DNA from: Spartobacteria bacterium
GTDB taxonomy: Bacteria > Verrucomicrobiota > Verrucomicrobiia > Chthoniobacterales > UBA10450
Assembly: GCA_021324035.1 (NCBI GenBank)
Contig: JAJPJU010000081.1
Location: 1-8,846, forward strand
DNA: 8,846 bases
Direction of reading: 5' to 3'
A program made the position numbers and the translations under genes. Each line of letters opens with the position of its first letter. The first letter of the stretch is position 1. The notes below the pieces were generated by a model. The model was not told the origin of the DNA. It saw only the letters and a list, made by a program, of their open reading frames with translations, and searched no databases. Below are positions 1 through 5,962 of the stretch, in pieces.

Positions 1-109
1 AAGGGAAATCACGGGTAATCGGAAATTGGGCGAAATATTCGTAACTGAAAAGTCCGCCAACCGCGACGACGAAGCCGACCCAGATCGGCCAGTTCCACTT
101 TCGTTTCAT
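1..109 (-). CDS. Small membrane protein of unknown function, 5' part only
   Basis: An ATG on the minus strand at 109 opens a frame that runs without a stop to the left edge (36 codons visible). The product begins MKRKWNWPIWVGF, continues with a hydrophobic stretch (about residues 8-21, VGFVVAVGG), and then reads FAQFPITRDFP. This resembles a short N-in anchor followed by a second segment beyond the edge. The ATG overlaps the OPT transporter stop as ATGA, a classic sign of translational coupling, so it is probably the last or a later gene of the nagZ-OPT cluster. I recognise no family with certainty and give no function. The exact overlap and the sensible composition argue that it is real. Confidence 0.6.
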   Translation of the reverse strand, partial: MKRKWNWPIWVGFVVAVGGLFSYEYFAQFPITRDFP

Positions 110-2097
110 GCCGGTCTGGCCGGCGACATTCGCAAAACCCATCGATAAAGAATGAACGTCAGCGCGACGAACGTGACGCTTCCGAGAACGATGCCCGCCG
201 TCTCAAATCCGGGACCAACAAGGGCGAGTGGCGTCGGGCTGGTCGACAAAGATTTAATCACCGAGATCACAACCTGAATGATGCCCTCGCCAACGATCAG
301 ACCCGACGCGAGCAAGACGCCGAACTGCTTGGCGACTTCAGGTTTGGCAGTGCGATCCGCCTGTTTGTCGTAGAACCAGCCGACAACAGCTCCGACCACG
401 ATCATCAGCGTGGCCGAAGTGGGCAGATAAATTCCGAGGCCGACTGCAAGCGGTGGAATTCGCATGTGTTTCGTCGTCCGGGCGAGAATTTCATCCACCA
501 AAACAATTGCAGCGCCGATTCCCGCACCGATTCCAATCAAACTCCAATCGATATCCCCTGCGATCACGCCTTTCGCCAGCGAGGAAATCAAACCCGCTTG
601 AGGCGCCGGTAGCACACGACTCGGATCCGTTCCAGGCGCGCCCGCAAAACCATAAGTATGATTCATGAGATCCAGCACCGGCGGAATAACGACGGCTCCT
701 GCGAGCACGCCGATCACCAACGCGACTTGTTGCTTCCACGGCGTCGCATCAACGAGCTGTCCGGTCTTGAGGTCCTGAAGATTGTTGTTTGCGATCGCGG
801 CCACGTTGAAAACGACAGCAGTGGTGAAAAGCGCGAATGCAATCAGCGCTTTGCTTGTGTCGGGCGTGACATACGACTTAAGGCCGAACACCAACAACAA
901 AGCAGCCCCGATCACGACCAAAATTCCAATACCCGAAAGCGGACTGTTCGATGAACCGATCAAACCCGCCATGTAACCGCACACCGCGGACACGAAGAAG
1001 CTCATCAAAAAAATGTAAACCACGCCGCCGATGATCAGCGTGGGCAGATGAGCGCCAAGACCACTGGAGCTTCCAAAACTTCCGAGCAGCCATCCTATCG
1101 GCACCATGCAAATCAAAGTGACGGCGCCGACGATGCCGATCGGAATATCGCGTTCAGTGATCGGCAACGTGTCCGCTTTGCCCGATTTACGCGCGCGCGA
1201 CGCAGCCATCGCGCCGGCTAATCCACTAAGCAGTGGTTTTGCCAATTTGACCAACGTCCAGATCGCCGAAACGCCGATTGCGCCGGCGCCGATGTACCTC
1301 ACTTTGCCGCTCCACGCGCTGCGCGCCAGCGCAGCCACCGGTGTCGTGAAATCCTGGGCGAGAGCCGAGTAGTGTGGAACGCCCCAGCCCCAGCCGATCA
1401 GCAAACCGACCAACATCGCTAAGCCCACCGACAGACCGACCAGGTGCCCGATTCCCAGCAACAAAAACGATAAAGAAAAATCGTAGCCGCTGACTCCGCC
1501 TTTCTTCCCGATGCGAAAGTTTTGCGCGAGATCGGAAGCGAATATCTGAGTCTCAATGATTAATGGAAAAACTGCGGAGACGATCGACCCCCACAGAACC
1601 GCCATCAGACCGGCGCGGCCTTGTTCAACGTTGGACGCAACATCGCCGCTGCTGCCGCTGCCAACTTTCAAGACCTCGGCACACGCGACGCCTTCCGGAT
1701 AAGGCAAATCCGAGTTCGTCACCAACGCGCGACGCAACGGAATCGAATACATCACGCCCAAGATTCCGCCGAGCGCGCAAATCCAAAACGAGGTCCAGAA
1801 CGGGAAATCGGTCCAGTAACCGATCATGATCAATCCGGGCAGGACGAAAATGATCGACGACAGCGTGCCCGCGGCAGACGCGACGGTTTGGACGATATTG
1901 TTTTCCTGGATTGTTGCGTCCTTGAAGCTGCGCAGGATCGCCATCGAAATCACCGCTGCGGGAATCGATGTGGAAAAAGTAAGGGCCGCTTTGAGCCCGG
2001 CGTAAACGTTCGCCGCCGTGAAAACCAGCGTGATAACGATGCCGATGATGATTCCGCGGACGGTGAGTTCAGCGCGGTTTTTTCCGGTTGCGTTCAA
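106..2097 (-). CDS. OPT-family oligopeptide transporter
   Basis: The 663-aa product is almost wholly hydrophobic, with many predicted membrane segments (about 14-16). It is the length expected for prokaryotic members of the OPT (oligopeptide transporter / YSL) family, inner-membrane secondary carriers thought to import small peptides with protons. Family signatures are visible. Near the N-terminus, AANVYAGLKA (residues 28-37) leads into SIPAAVISMAILRSF, then ENNIVQTVASAAGT, then SDLPYPEGVACAEVLK. Near the C-terminus come IPPLAVGLGIYLP, a DKQADR loop and GLIVGEGIIQV. The start is a TTG at 2097: an in-frame TGA lies about 35 nt upstream and there is no ATG between, and the TTG is followed by the usual charged N-tail (NATGKNRAELTVRG). 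No good Shine-Dalgarno is visible. It lies 43 bp downstream of nagZ on the same strand and overlaps the next small gene by 4 nt, so an operon is likely. The substrate cannot be read from sequence; uptake of cell-wall peptides is only suggested by the neighbour. Confidence 0.93.
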   Translation of the reverse strand: MNATGKNRAELTVRGIIIGIVITLVFTAANVYAGLKAALTFSTSIPAAVISMAILRSFKDATIQENNIVQTVASAAGTLSSIIFVLPGLIMIGYWTDFPFWTSFWICALGGILGVMYSIPLRRALVTNSDLPYPEGVACAEVLKVGSGSSGDVASNVEQGRAGLMAVLWGSIVSAVFPLIIETQIFASDLAQNFRIGKKGGVSGYDFSLSFLLLGIGHLVGLSVGLAMLVGLLIGWGWGVPHYSALAQDFTTPVAALARSAWSGKVRYIGAGAIGVSAIWTLVKLAKPLLSGLAGAMAASRARKSGKADTLPITERDIPIGIVGAVTLICMVPIGWLLGSFGSSSGLGAHLPTLIIGGVVYIFLMSFFVSAVCGYMAGLIGSSNSPLSGIGILVVIGAALLLVFGLKSYVTPDTSKALIAFALFTTAVVFNVAAIANNNLQDLKTGQLVDATPWKQQVALVIGVLAGAVVIPPVLDLMNHTYGFAGAPGTDPSRVLPAPQAGLISSLAKGVIAGDIDWSLIGIGAGIGAAIVLVDEILARTTKHMRIPPLAVGLGIYLPTSATLMIVVGAVVGWFYDKQADRTAKPEVAKQFGVLLASGLIVGEGIIQVVISVIKSLSTSPTPLALVGPGFETAGIVLGSVTFVALTFILYRWVLRMSPARPA

Positions 2098-2140
2098 GCG
2101 TGCGGAGAATGGCGGAAATCGCCAGACCGGTCAAGACGGT

Positions 2141-3286
2141 CTAGTAAGTCTCCACCGGCGAACGTTTGCCATCTTCGGCGCTGCGTTGTTTGGCCCGCTC
2201 CGCACCGAGTGTCGCGACGCGAAGATCCCAAATCTCGTTGTCGATTTTGCGAAAGGCGGCTTCGGAAAATTCATGTGGCGGTTTCATCTCCTTCTTGAAC
2301 TTCGCGACGCTCGCGAGCGCGCGATCGATCTGTTCGCGCGGCAACGTTTCCAAAATTTTGCGGACGTTCTCGATCTCCGGAATCCGATGGCAAATCATGA
2401 CCAGATCATTTCCTGCGTTGATCGCGAGACGAATCGTGTCCTGTAAGCCGTAACCGTTCAGGATCGCACCCATGTCGAGATCGTCGGTCATGACGAGGCC
2501 GCCGAATCCGAATTCGTTGCGAAGCAGATCGGTAATGATGCGCCGGGATAAGCTCGCCGGCGTCTTTTCCTTTTCGAGGCACGGATACCAGCCGTGACAA
2601 ATCATCATGCTGTCGACGATTCCGGCTTTAGGCATTTGATGGCGGCTCGGTGAGCCGCCGCTACCAAGAAATGCACGAAAAACAGCCAATTCGTTCTGAT
2701 TCAATTCTTCGCGCGTTCGATCGATTCGCGGCAATTCAAAATGCGCATCCGACTTCGCGCAGGTGTAACCGGGGAAATGTTTTCCACAGCTCGCTATCCC
2801 CTGGTTGCGCATTCCATCGTTGAACGCGCCCGCGTTGCCCACCACTTGCTCGACGGTCTTTCCATAACAACGGCCACGCAACGAATTATCCGCGTTGTCG
2901 TCGAACGAAATATCGAGCACCGGGCAAAGATCGAGATTGAATCCAAAAACCCGCAGTAAACGTCCGGTAATGTCGCCGTGACGGCGAATCAGATTCAGAT
3001 CGTCTTTGTCGCGTAATTGTTGGGCGTTCGGCGGTTCGTTGCCGATCAATCGCAATCGCGAAACGCGCCCGCCTTCCTGGTCGATGGTGATAATCGGCTC
3101 GATTTGACTGAGATCGCGCAAATCGTCGATCAACTTCCGCAACTGCGGCGCGCTTTCGATGTTGCGCCCGAAAAGAATGAAGCCACCGGGCTGCACGCGG
3201 CGAAACATCTCCGCGCTCACGGCATCGAGTTCCTTGCCAGGTACGCCGCAGAGGATTAGTTGGCCCAGCGAATCGTTTTTATTCAT
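2141..3286 (-). CDS. nagZ: Beta-N-acetylglucosaminidase, GH3 family (NagZ type)
   Basis: A 381-aa glycoside hydrolase family 3 protein with no signal peptide, so probably cytosolic. There NagZ removes GlcNAc from GlcNAc-anhydroMurNAc-peptides during cell-wall recycling. Visible signatures (counted from the ATG at 3286): IDQEGGRVSRL (68-78), KHFPG (169-173), the D-x-H pair D180/H182 matching the NagZ general acid/base dyad, the MICHGWYP segment (228-235), and GLVMTDDLDMGAI (263-275) with the predicted nucleophile D268. The His that normally follows KHFPG is Tyr here. Residues 208-218 (GSGGSPSRHQM) look like an inserted peptide encoded by a palindromic element (2633-2665). A basic tail of about 40 residues follows the barrel. 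A GTG lies directly before the ATG (3289), so the start could be one codon earlier; no Shine-Dalgarno separates them. The gene is divergent from nadD and heads the cluster with the OPT transporter. The family call is firm; the exact substrate is less so, because GH3 is broad. Confidence 0.9.
   Translation of the reverse strand: MNKNDSLGQLILCGVPGKELDAVSAEMFRRVQPGGFILFGRNIESAPQLRKLIDDLRDLSQIEPIITIDQEGGRVSRLRLIGNEPPNAQQLRDKDDLNLIRRHGDITGRLLRVFGFNLDLCPVLDISFDDNADNSLRGRCYGKTVEQVVGNAGAFNDGMRNQGIASCGKHFPGYTCAKSDAHFELPRIDRTREELNQNELAVFRAFLGSGGSPSRHQMPKAGIVDSMMICHGWYPCLEKEKTPASLSRRIITDLLRNEFGFGGLVMTDDLDMGAILNGYGLQDTIRLAINAGNDLVMICHRIPEIENVRKILETLPREQIDRALASVAKFKKEMKPPHEFSEAAFRKIDNEIWDLRVATLGAERAKQRSAEDGKRSPVETY
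2633..2665 (-). repeat. Palindromic REP-like element inserted in frame in nagZ
   Basis: The plus strand holds GGCGGCTC (2641-2648), GGT, GAGCCGCC (2652-2659), a perfect 8-bp stem with a 3-nt loop. On the minus strand the flanks TTGGT and ATCAA extend the pairing (one G-T wobble), leaving AGC as a bulge. Read as code, the 33 nt give exactly 11 codons (GSGGSPSRHQM). These fall between FRAFL and PKAGIVDSMM, where NagZ proteins normally go straight from the helix to the next strand. It shares the GTAGC edge and hairpin layout with the element at 7830-7877. The insertion boundaries are inferred from memory of family architecture, not from an alignment. Confidence 0.6.
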
Positions 3287-3299
3287 CACCGACGAAATT

Positions 3300-3378
3300 A
3301 ATCACGAATGGACACCAATAAACACGAATGAACGGGAGTGATAGAAATATTCGTGTTAATTCGTGTGCATTCGTGGTT
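3300..3378. repeat. Imperfect 30-bp inverted repeat with 10-nt modules
   Basis: The left arm (3300-3329) and right arm (3349-3378) are reverse complements at 26 of 30 positions, separated by 19 nt. Each arm divides into three 10-nt units: ATTCGTGTTA, ATTCGTGTGC, ATTCGTGGTT on the right, and three CACGAAT-like units on the left. It fills most of the gap between the divergent nagZ and nadD starts, so any promoters lie in or around it. It could be a dispersed intergenic repeat, a transcribed hairpin, or a set of helically phased protein sites. I cannot tell which. Apart from this repeat I see no clear promoter in the gap. Confidence 0.8.
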
Positions 3379-3392
3379 GAAATATCAATAGT

Positions 3393-3396
3393 AAGG
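3393..3396 (+). promoter_or_regulatory. Ribosome binding site supporting the nadD TTG start
   Basis: AAGG lies 4 nt before the TTG at 3401. It is short and rather close, but it supports this start, which also gives the expected NadD N-terminus directly ahead of the nucleotide-binding motif. Confidence 0.4.
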
Positions 3397-3400
3397 TAGC

Positions 3401-3973
3401 TTGAAAAAAATCGGCATTTACGGCGGCACGTTCGACCCGATTCATCACGGCCATTTGATTCTGAGCCGTCAAGCCTGCGAAGAACACGGTTTCGATGAAT
3501 TGATTTTCGTCCCGGCGGCGTTGTCGCCGTTCAAGAAAACAACCGCCCAAGCCAGCGGCGAACTGCGTTTGGAAATGTTGCGCGCCGCGATCCAGGGACA
3601 AAAAGATTTTATCGCGGATGATTGCGAACTGAAACGGCCACCGCCGTCTTACAGCATTGATACCGTTCTTCAAATTCGCGAACGCGATCCGAACGCCCAA
3701 CTCTTCTGGCTGATCGGCGCCGACAACGTTGCCGGCCTGAACAAATGGCACCGGTTCGAGGCGCTCGAAAAACTTGTGAAGTTTGTGGTGCTGGATCGCG
3801 GCCGCGCCGCAAACGCGGAGCACCATTACCCGGTTGTCCGGCGAAACATCGATATTTCGGCTACCGACATTCGAAACCGGGTTGCGTCCGGGCGTTCCAT
3901 CCGCTATCTCGTACCGCAGGCCGTGGAAGAAATTATTCGCCGCGAGAAGCTTTACCTGGAGTCAGCGACATAA
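3401..3973 (+). CDS. nadD: Nicotinate-nucleotide adenylyltransferase
   Basis: A 190-aa cytosolic enzyme that joins NaMN and ATP to give deamido-NAD, the penultimate step of NAD synthesis. The nucleotidyltransferase signature GGTFDPIHHGH spans residues 8-18 and contains the ATP-binding HxGH (15-18). Further NadD landmarks are PSYSIDT (82-88), WLIGADN (103-109) and ISATDIR (152-158), the C-terminal ATP motif of the ISSTxxR type. Length matches the family (about 190-215). The start is TTG at 3401, two codons short of the conserved beta-strand (KKIGIYGG); no better start exists upstream. Its TAA overlaps the start of rsfS by 4 nt, the widely conserved nadD-rsfS arrangement. The NaMN substrate is also the product of the deamidase activity expected of the CinA encoded at 6552-7781. 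Confidence 0.96.
   Translation: MKKIGIYGGTFDPIHHGHLILSRQACEEHGFDELIFVPAALSPFKKTTAQASGELRLEMLRAAIQGQKDFIADDCELKRPPPSYSIDTVLQIRERDPNAQLFWLIGADNVAGLNKWHRFEALEKLVKFVVLDRGRAANAEHHYPVVRRNIDISATDIRNRVASGRSIRYLVPQAVEEIIRREKLYLESAT
3958..3961 (+). promoter_or_regulatory. Shine-Dalgarno site fixing the rsfS start at 3970
   Basis: GGAG lies inside the last codons of nadD, 8 nt before the ATA at 3970. That spacing is ideal for a start at that point, and no other usable start (ATG, GTG, TTG) lies near it in the rsfS frame. It is the main evidence that translation begins at an unusual codon there. Confidence 0.55.
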
Positions 3974-4332
3974 CCGCGAAACAGTTAGCCACTACCTGCG
4001 CCGAGCTCGCTTCGAACAAGAAGGCCGAAGACATCGTTGTTCTCGATCTCGCCGGAATCTCCAGTTTTACCGATTTCTTTGTGATCTGCTCGGCCAGTTC
4101 CGAGCCGCAACTCAAAGCGATTGCCAATGAAATTGAAACGCGCTTGCGCGAAGATCACGCCCGGCGCGCCGCCGCGGTCGACGGCTTTCCAGCCAGCCAA
4201 TGGATCGTCCTCGATTACCTCGAAGTCGTCGTCCACATCTTTCATCGCGATAAACGCGAGTTCTACAGCCTGGAAGATCTCTGGGGCGACGCACCGCGGG
4301 TGGCGTGGGAAACCGCCACCAGCGTTTCCTAA
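3970..4332 (+). CDS. rsfS: Ribosomal silencing factor RsfS, apparent ATA start
   Basis: A 120-aa protein of the RsfS/Iojap family. It binds ribosomal protein uL14 on the large subunit, blocks subunit joining and slows translation in poor growth conditions. Visible signatures: KKAEDIVVLDLAGISSFTDFFVI (17-39, a near-perfect match to the family N-terminal half), LKAIANEIE (48-56), WIVLDYLEVVVHIFH (78-92) and REFYSLEDLWGDA (96-108). Length is typical (105-130). The frame has no ATG, GTG or TTG in the right place. Upstream, the nearest ATG would force about 230 nt of overlap with nadD; downstream, the first GTG lies inside the conserved domain. ATA at 3970 gives MTAKQLATTCAEL, very like family N-termini, with GGAG 8 nt upstream and a 4-nt overlap with the nadD stop. 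Either ATA is the true start or the base at 3972 is a mutation or sequence error from ATG. Convergent with the FKBP gene, 13 bp apart. Confidence 0.9.
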   Translation: MTAKQLATTCAELASNKKAEDIVVLDLAGISSFTDFFVICSASSEPQLKAIANEIETRLREDHARRAAAVDGFPASQWIVLDYLEVVVHIFHRDKREFYSLEDLWGDAPRVAWETATSVS

Positions 4333-4345
4333 GTTGTCTTCGTGA

Positions 4346-5077
4346 TTACTTCGCCGACGGCGACGGTGCCGGCGACGCGCCCGACGGACTGGTGTATGTC
4401 GCCGGTTGCACGTTCATCAGCTCCACCTCGAAAATCAAAAGTGAATTCGGTGGAATCTGCGGACTTGGTGAATGCTCGCCGTAAGCGAGCGCCGGCGGAA
4501 TAAAAAGCTGATACTTCGAGCCGACCTTCATCAGCTGAAGCGCTTCGGTCCAACCTTTGATCACCCCGGCAACCGGGAATGTGGCCGGCTGGCCGCGTTT
4601 GTAGGAACTGTCGAATTCGGTGCCATCCATCAAAGTCCCCCGGTAATTCACGGTAACGTTGTCGGTGCTTTTCGGCTGGGCGCCGTTGCCCTCTTTCATG
4701 ACCTTGTATTGCAGACCGCTGGCGGTCGTCTTCACGCCGTCTTTTTTCTTGTTGTCGGCCAAAAATTTCTCGGCGTCGGCTTCGTTCTTTTTGCCGACCT
4801 CAGCTTGCTTCGCCTGCATGTCTTTTTCGAAGTTCATCATGACGTCCCGGATTTGGTCCATTGTCATCTGGGGTTTTCCAGACAATCCGTCTTTCACCCC
4901 GGCGTTGATCATGTCGGTGTTCACGTCGATATTTTGACGCTTGAAATTCATGCCAATGTTCAGACCCACGGCATAACTAAACTTGTCCTTTTGGTCCTTA
5001 AACTGGGCGGCTTTGTCCTCGCCGAACACGTTGACGGCGAACGACAAAGCAATAGCGGTAATGATAATAGATTTCAT
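4346..5077 (-). CDS. Exported FKBP-type peptidyl-prolyl cis-trans isomerase
   Basis: A 243-aa protein of the Mip/FkpA/FklB group, which catalyse prolyl isomerisation and help fold exported proteins. Residues 1-19 form a signal peptide (MKSIIITAIALSFAVNVFG, then E), placing it in the periplasm. An FKBP N-terminal dimerisation domain (about 28-115) begins with KFSYAVGLNIG and ends in a charged, Lys-rich alpha helix. The FKBP catalytic domain covers about 134-224. The residues that line the FKBP12 active site are all present: Y145, F155/D156, F167, V172/I173, W176, Y199 and F216. A short Ser/Pro/Ala-rich tail (229-242) is added at the C-terminus. The start is ATG at 5077, immediately before the signal peptide; no Shine-Dalgarno is evident. 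It is divergent from the lysozyme-like gene, with about 60 bp between the starts, so the promoters probably lie at 5078-5137. I leave the symbol empty because Mip, FkpA and FklB cannot be separated from sequence alone. Confidence 0.94.
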   Translation of the reverse strand: MKSIIITAIALSFAVNVFGEDKAAQFKDQKDKFSYAVGLNIGMNFKRQNIDVNTDMINAGVKDGLSGKPQMTMDQIRDVMMNFEKDMQAKQAEVGKKNEADAEKFLADNKKKDGVKTTASGLQYKVMKEGNGAQPKSTDNVTVNYRGTLMDGTEFDSSYKRGQPATFPVAGVIKGWTEALQLMKVGSKYQLFIPPALAYGEHSPSPQIPPNSLLIFEVELMNVQPATYTSPSGASPAPSPSAK

Positions 5078-5137
5078 AAAATGGTCTGCGAATCTGGTTG
5101 CGCTTTACGTTGGAACAGCGCAGAAAGTTGCACGCTA

Positions 5138-5962
5138 GTGGAGAAACCGCGCTCGTCAACCCACCATCGTGCTCGCCGCATCCTGGCGATCAGCCTGCTT
5201 TTTTGCTGCCTGACCGGACCCGGATGGGCCGCCGCCCCGATCCAAATTTCAAAGGCCGACGCGTTGCGCATTGGCAAGCGAATCTGGCAAAACGAATGCA
5301 ACGGCAGTGTTGCCGGCCTCACCTCATGGAATTCCGGAGAGGACTTCGCCTCCCTTGGCATCGGACATTTCATTTGGTATCCCGAAGGAATGCGCGGGCC
5401 GTTTGACGAAAGTTTTCCGAAGTTCCTGGAATTTGCCCATGAACGCAATGTTACGGCGCCGGTTTGGCTGAACCAGGCGACGTTTTGCCCGTGGAAATCG
5501 CGCTCCGAATTCGTCCGCGCACAGGGTTCATCCCAAATGCGCGAGCTCCGGGATTTTCTTGCCCACACGGTCGATCTTCAGGCCCAATTTCTCATCAACC
5601 GGTTGCAACAATCTCTCGCCAAAATGGTTGACGAAGCCGGAGCGGGCGAACGCGACAACGTCCAGCGTCAATTCACGCGGATTGCCAGTACGCCACCCGG
5701 CTGCTATGCATTGGCCGATTTCGTGAATTTCAAAGGAGAAGGCGTGTTGCATACCGAACGTTACCACGGCGAAGGCTGGGGCCTGCTGCAAGTTCTCGAA
5801 CAGATGCACGGCACCGAAACCGGCGCCGCTGCGACCCGTGAATTCGCGAATTCTGCAGCTGCAATTTTGCGGCGGCGCGTGCAAAATTCGCCGCCAGAAC
5901 GGCATGAAGCGCGTTGGCTGCCCGGCTGGCTGAACCGCGTTCACAGTTACAACCAAAGTTAA
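5138..5962 (+). CDS. Exported lysozyme-like protein (probable muramidase fold)
   Basis: 274 aa from GTG at 5138. The N-terminus carries basic residues (HHRARR, 9-14), a hydrophobic core (ILAISLLFCCLTGPGW) and an Ala-rich cleavage region (31-33), so it is probably secreted to the periplasm. The mature part matches a conserved but little-studied bacterial family that I recognise only by pattern: IWQNEC (49-54), LTSWNSGEDFASLGIGHFIWYPEG (61-84), CPWKSR (117-122), NFKGEG (197-202) and ERYHGEGWGLLQVL (207-220). The arrangement of an early Glu (E53) about 20 residues before SLGIGH recalls phage T4-type lysozymes, where a catalytic Glu is followed by TIGIGH. A peptidoglycan-cleaving role is therefore inferred, not proven. 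An ATG at 5081 in the same frame would add 19 residues but would leave only 3 bp to the FKBP start; I prefer the GTG, which puts the signal peptide near the N-terminus. Its TAA overlaps the ATG of the L,D-transpeptidase. Confidence 0.8.
   Translation: MEKPRSSTHHRARRILAISLLFCCLTGPGWAAAPIQISKADALRIGKRIWQNECNGSVAGLTSWNSGEDFASLGIGHFIWYPEGMRGPFDESFPKFLEFAHERNVTAPVWLNQATFCPWKSRSEFVRAQGSSQMRELRDFLAHTVDLQAQFLINRLQQSLAKMVDEAGAGERDNVQRQFTRIASTPPGCYALADFVNFKGEGVLHTERYHGEGWGLLQVLEQMHGTETGAAATREFANSAAAILRRRVQNSPPERHEARWLPGWLNRVHSYNQS

Noticed and set aside
2124..2142. A 6-bp hairpin (AGACCG, 7-nt loop, CGGTCT) at the nagZ stop
   Set aside because: It is short with no T-run and could arise by chance; too weak to call a terminator.
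3356..3826. A 156-codon frame antisense to nadD
   Set aside because: It is the mirror of a conserved gene, and its N-terminus is translated from the intergenic inverted repeat.
3745..3969. An upstream ATG for rsfS that would add about 75 residues
   Set aside because: It would overlap nadD by about 230 nt with no family similarity in the added part; RsfS proteins are about 105-130 aa.
4472..5137. A long open frame on the plus strand across the FKBP gene that runs on into the lysozyme-like gene
   Set aside because: Its first 200 or so codons are antisense to a clear FKBP gene and encode no recognisable domain; the real protein begins near 5138 with a signal peptide.
5078..5137. Promoters between the divergent FKBP and lysozyme-like genes
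   Set aside because: The position is right, but I could not find convincing -35 and -10 boxes on either strand.
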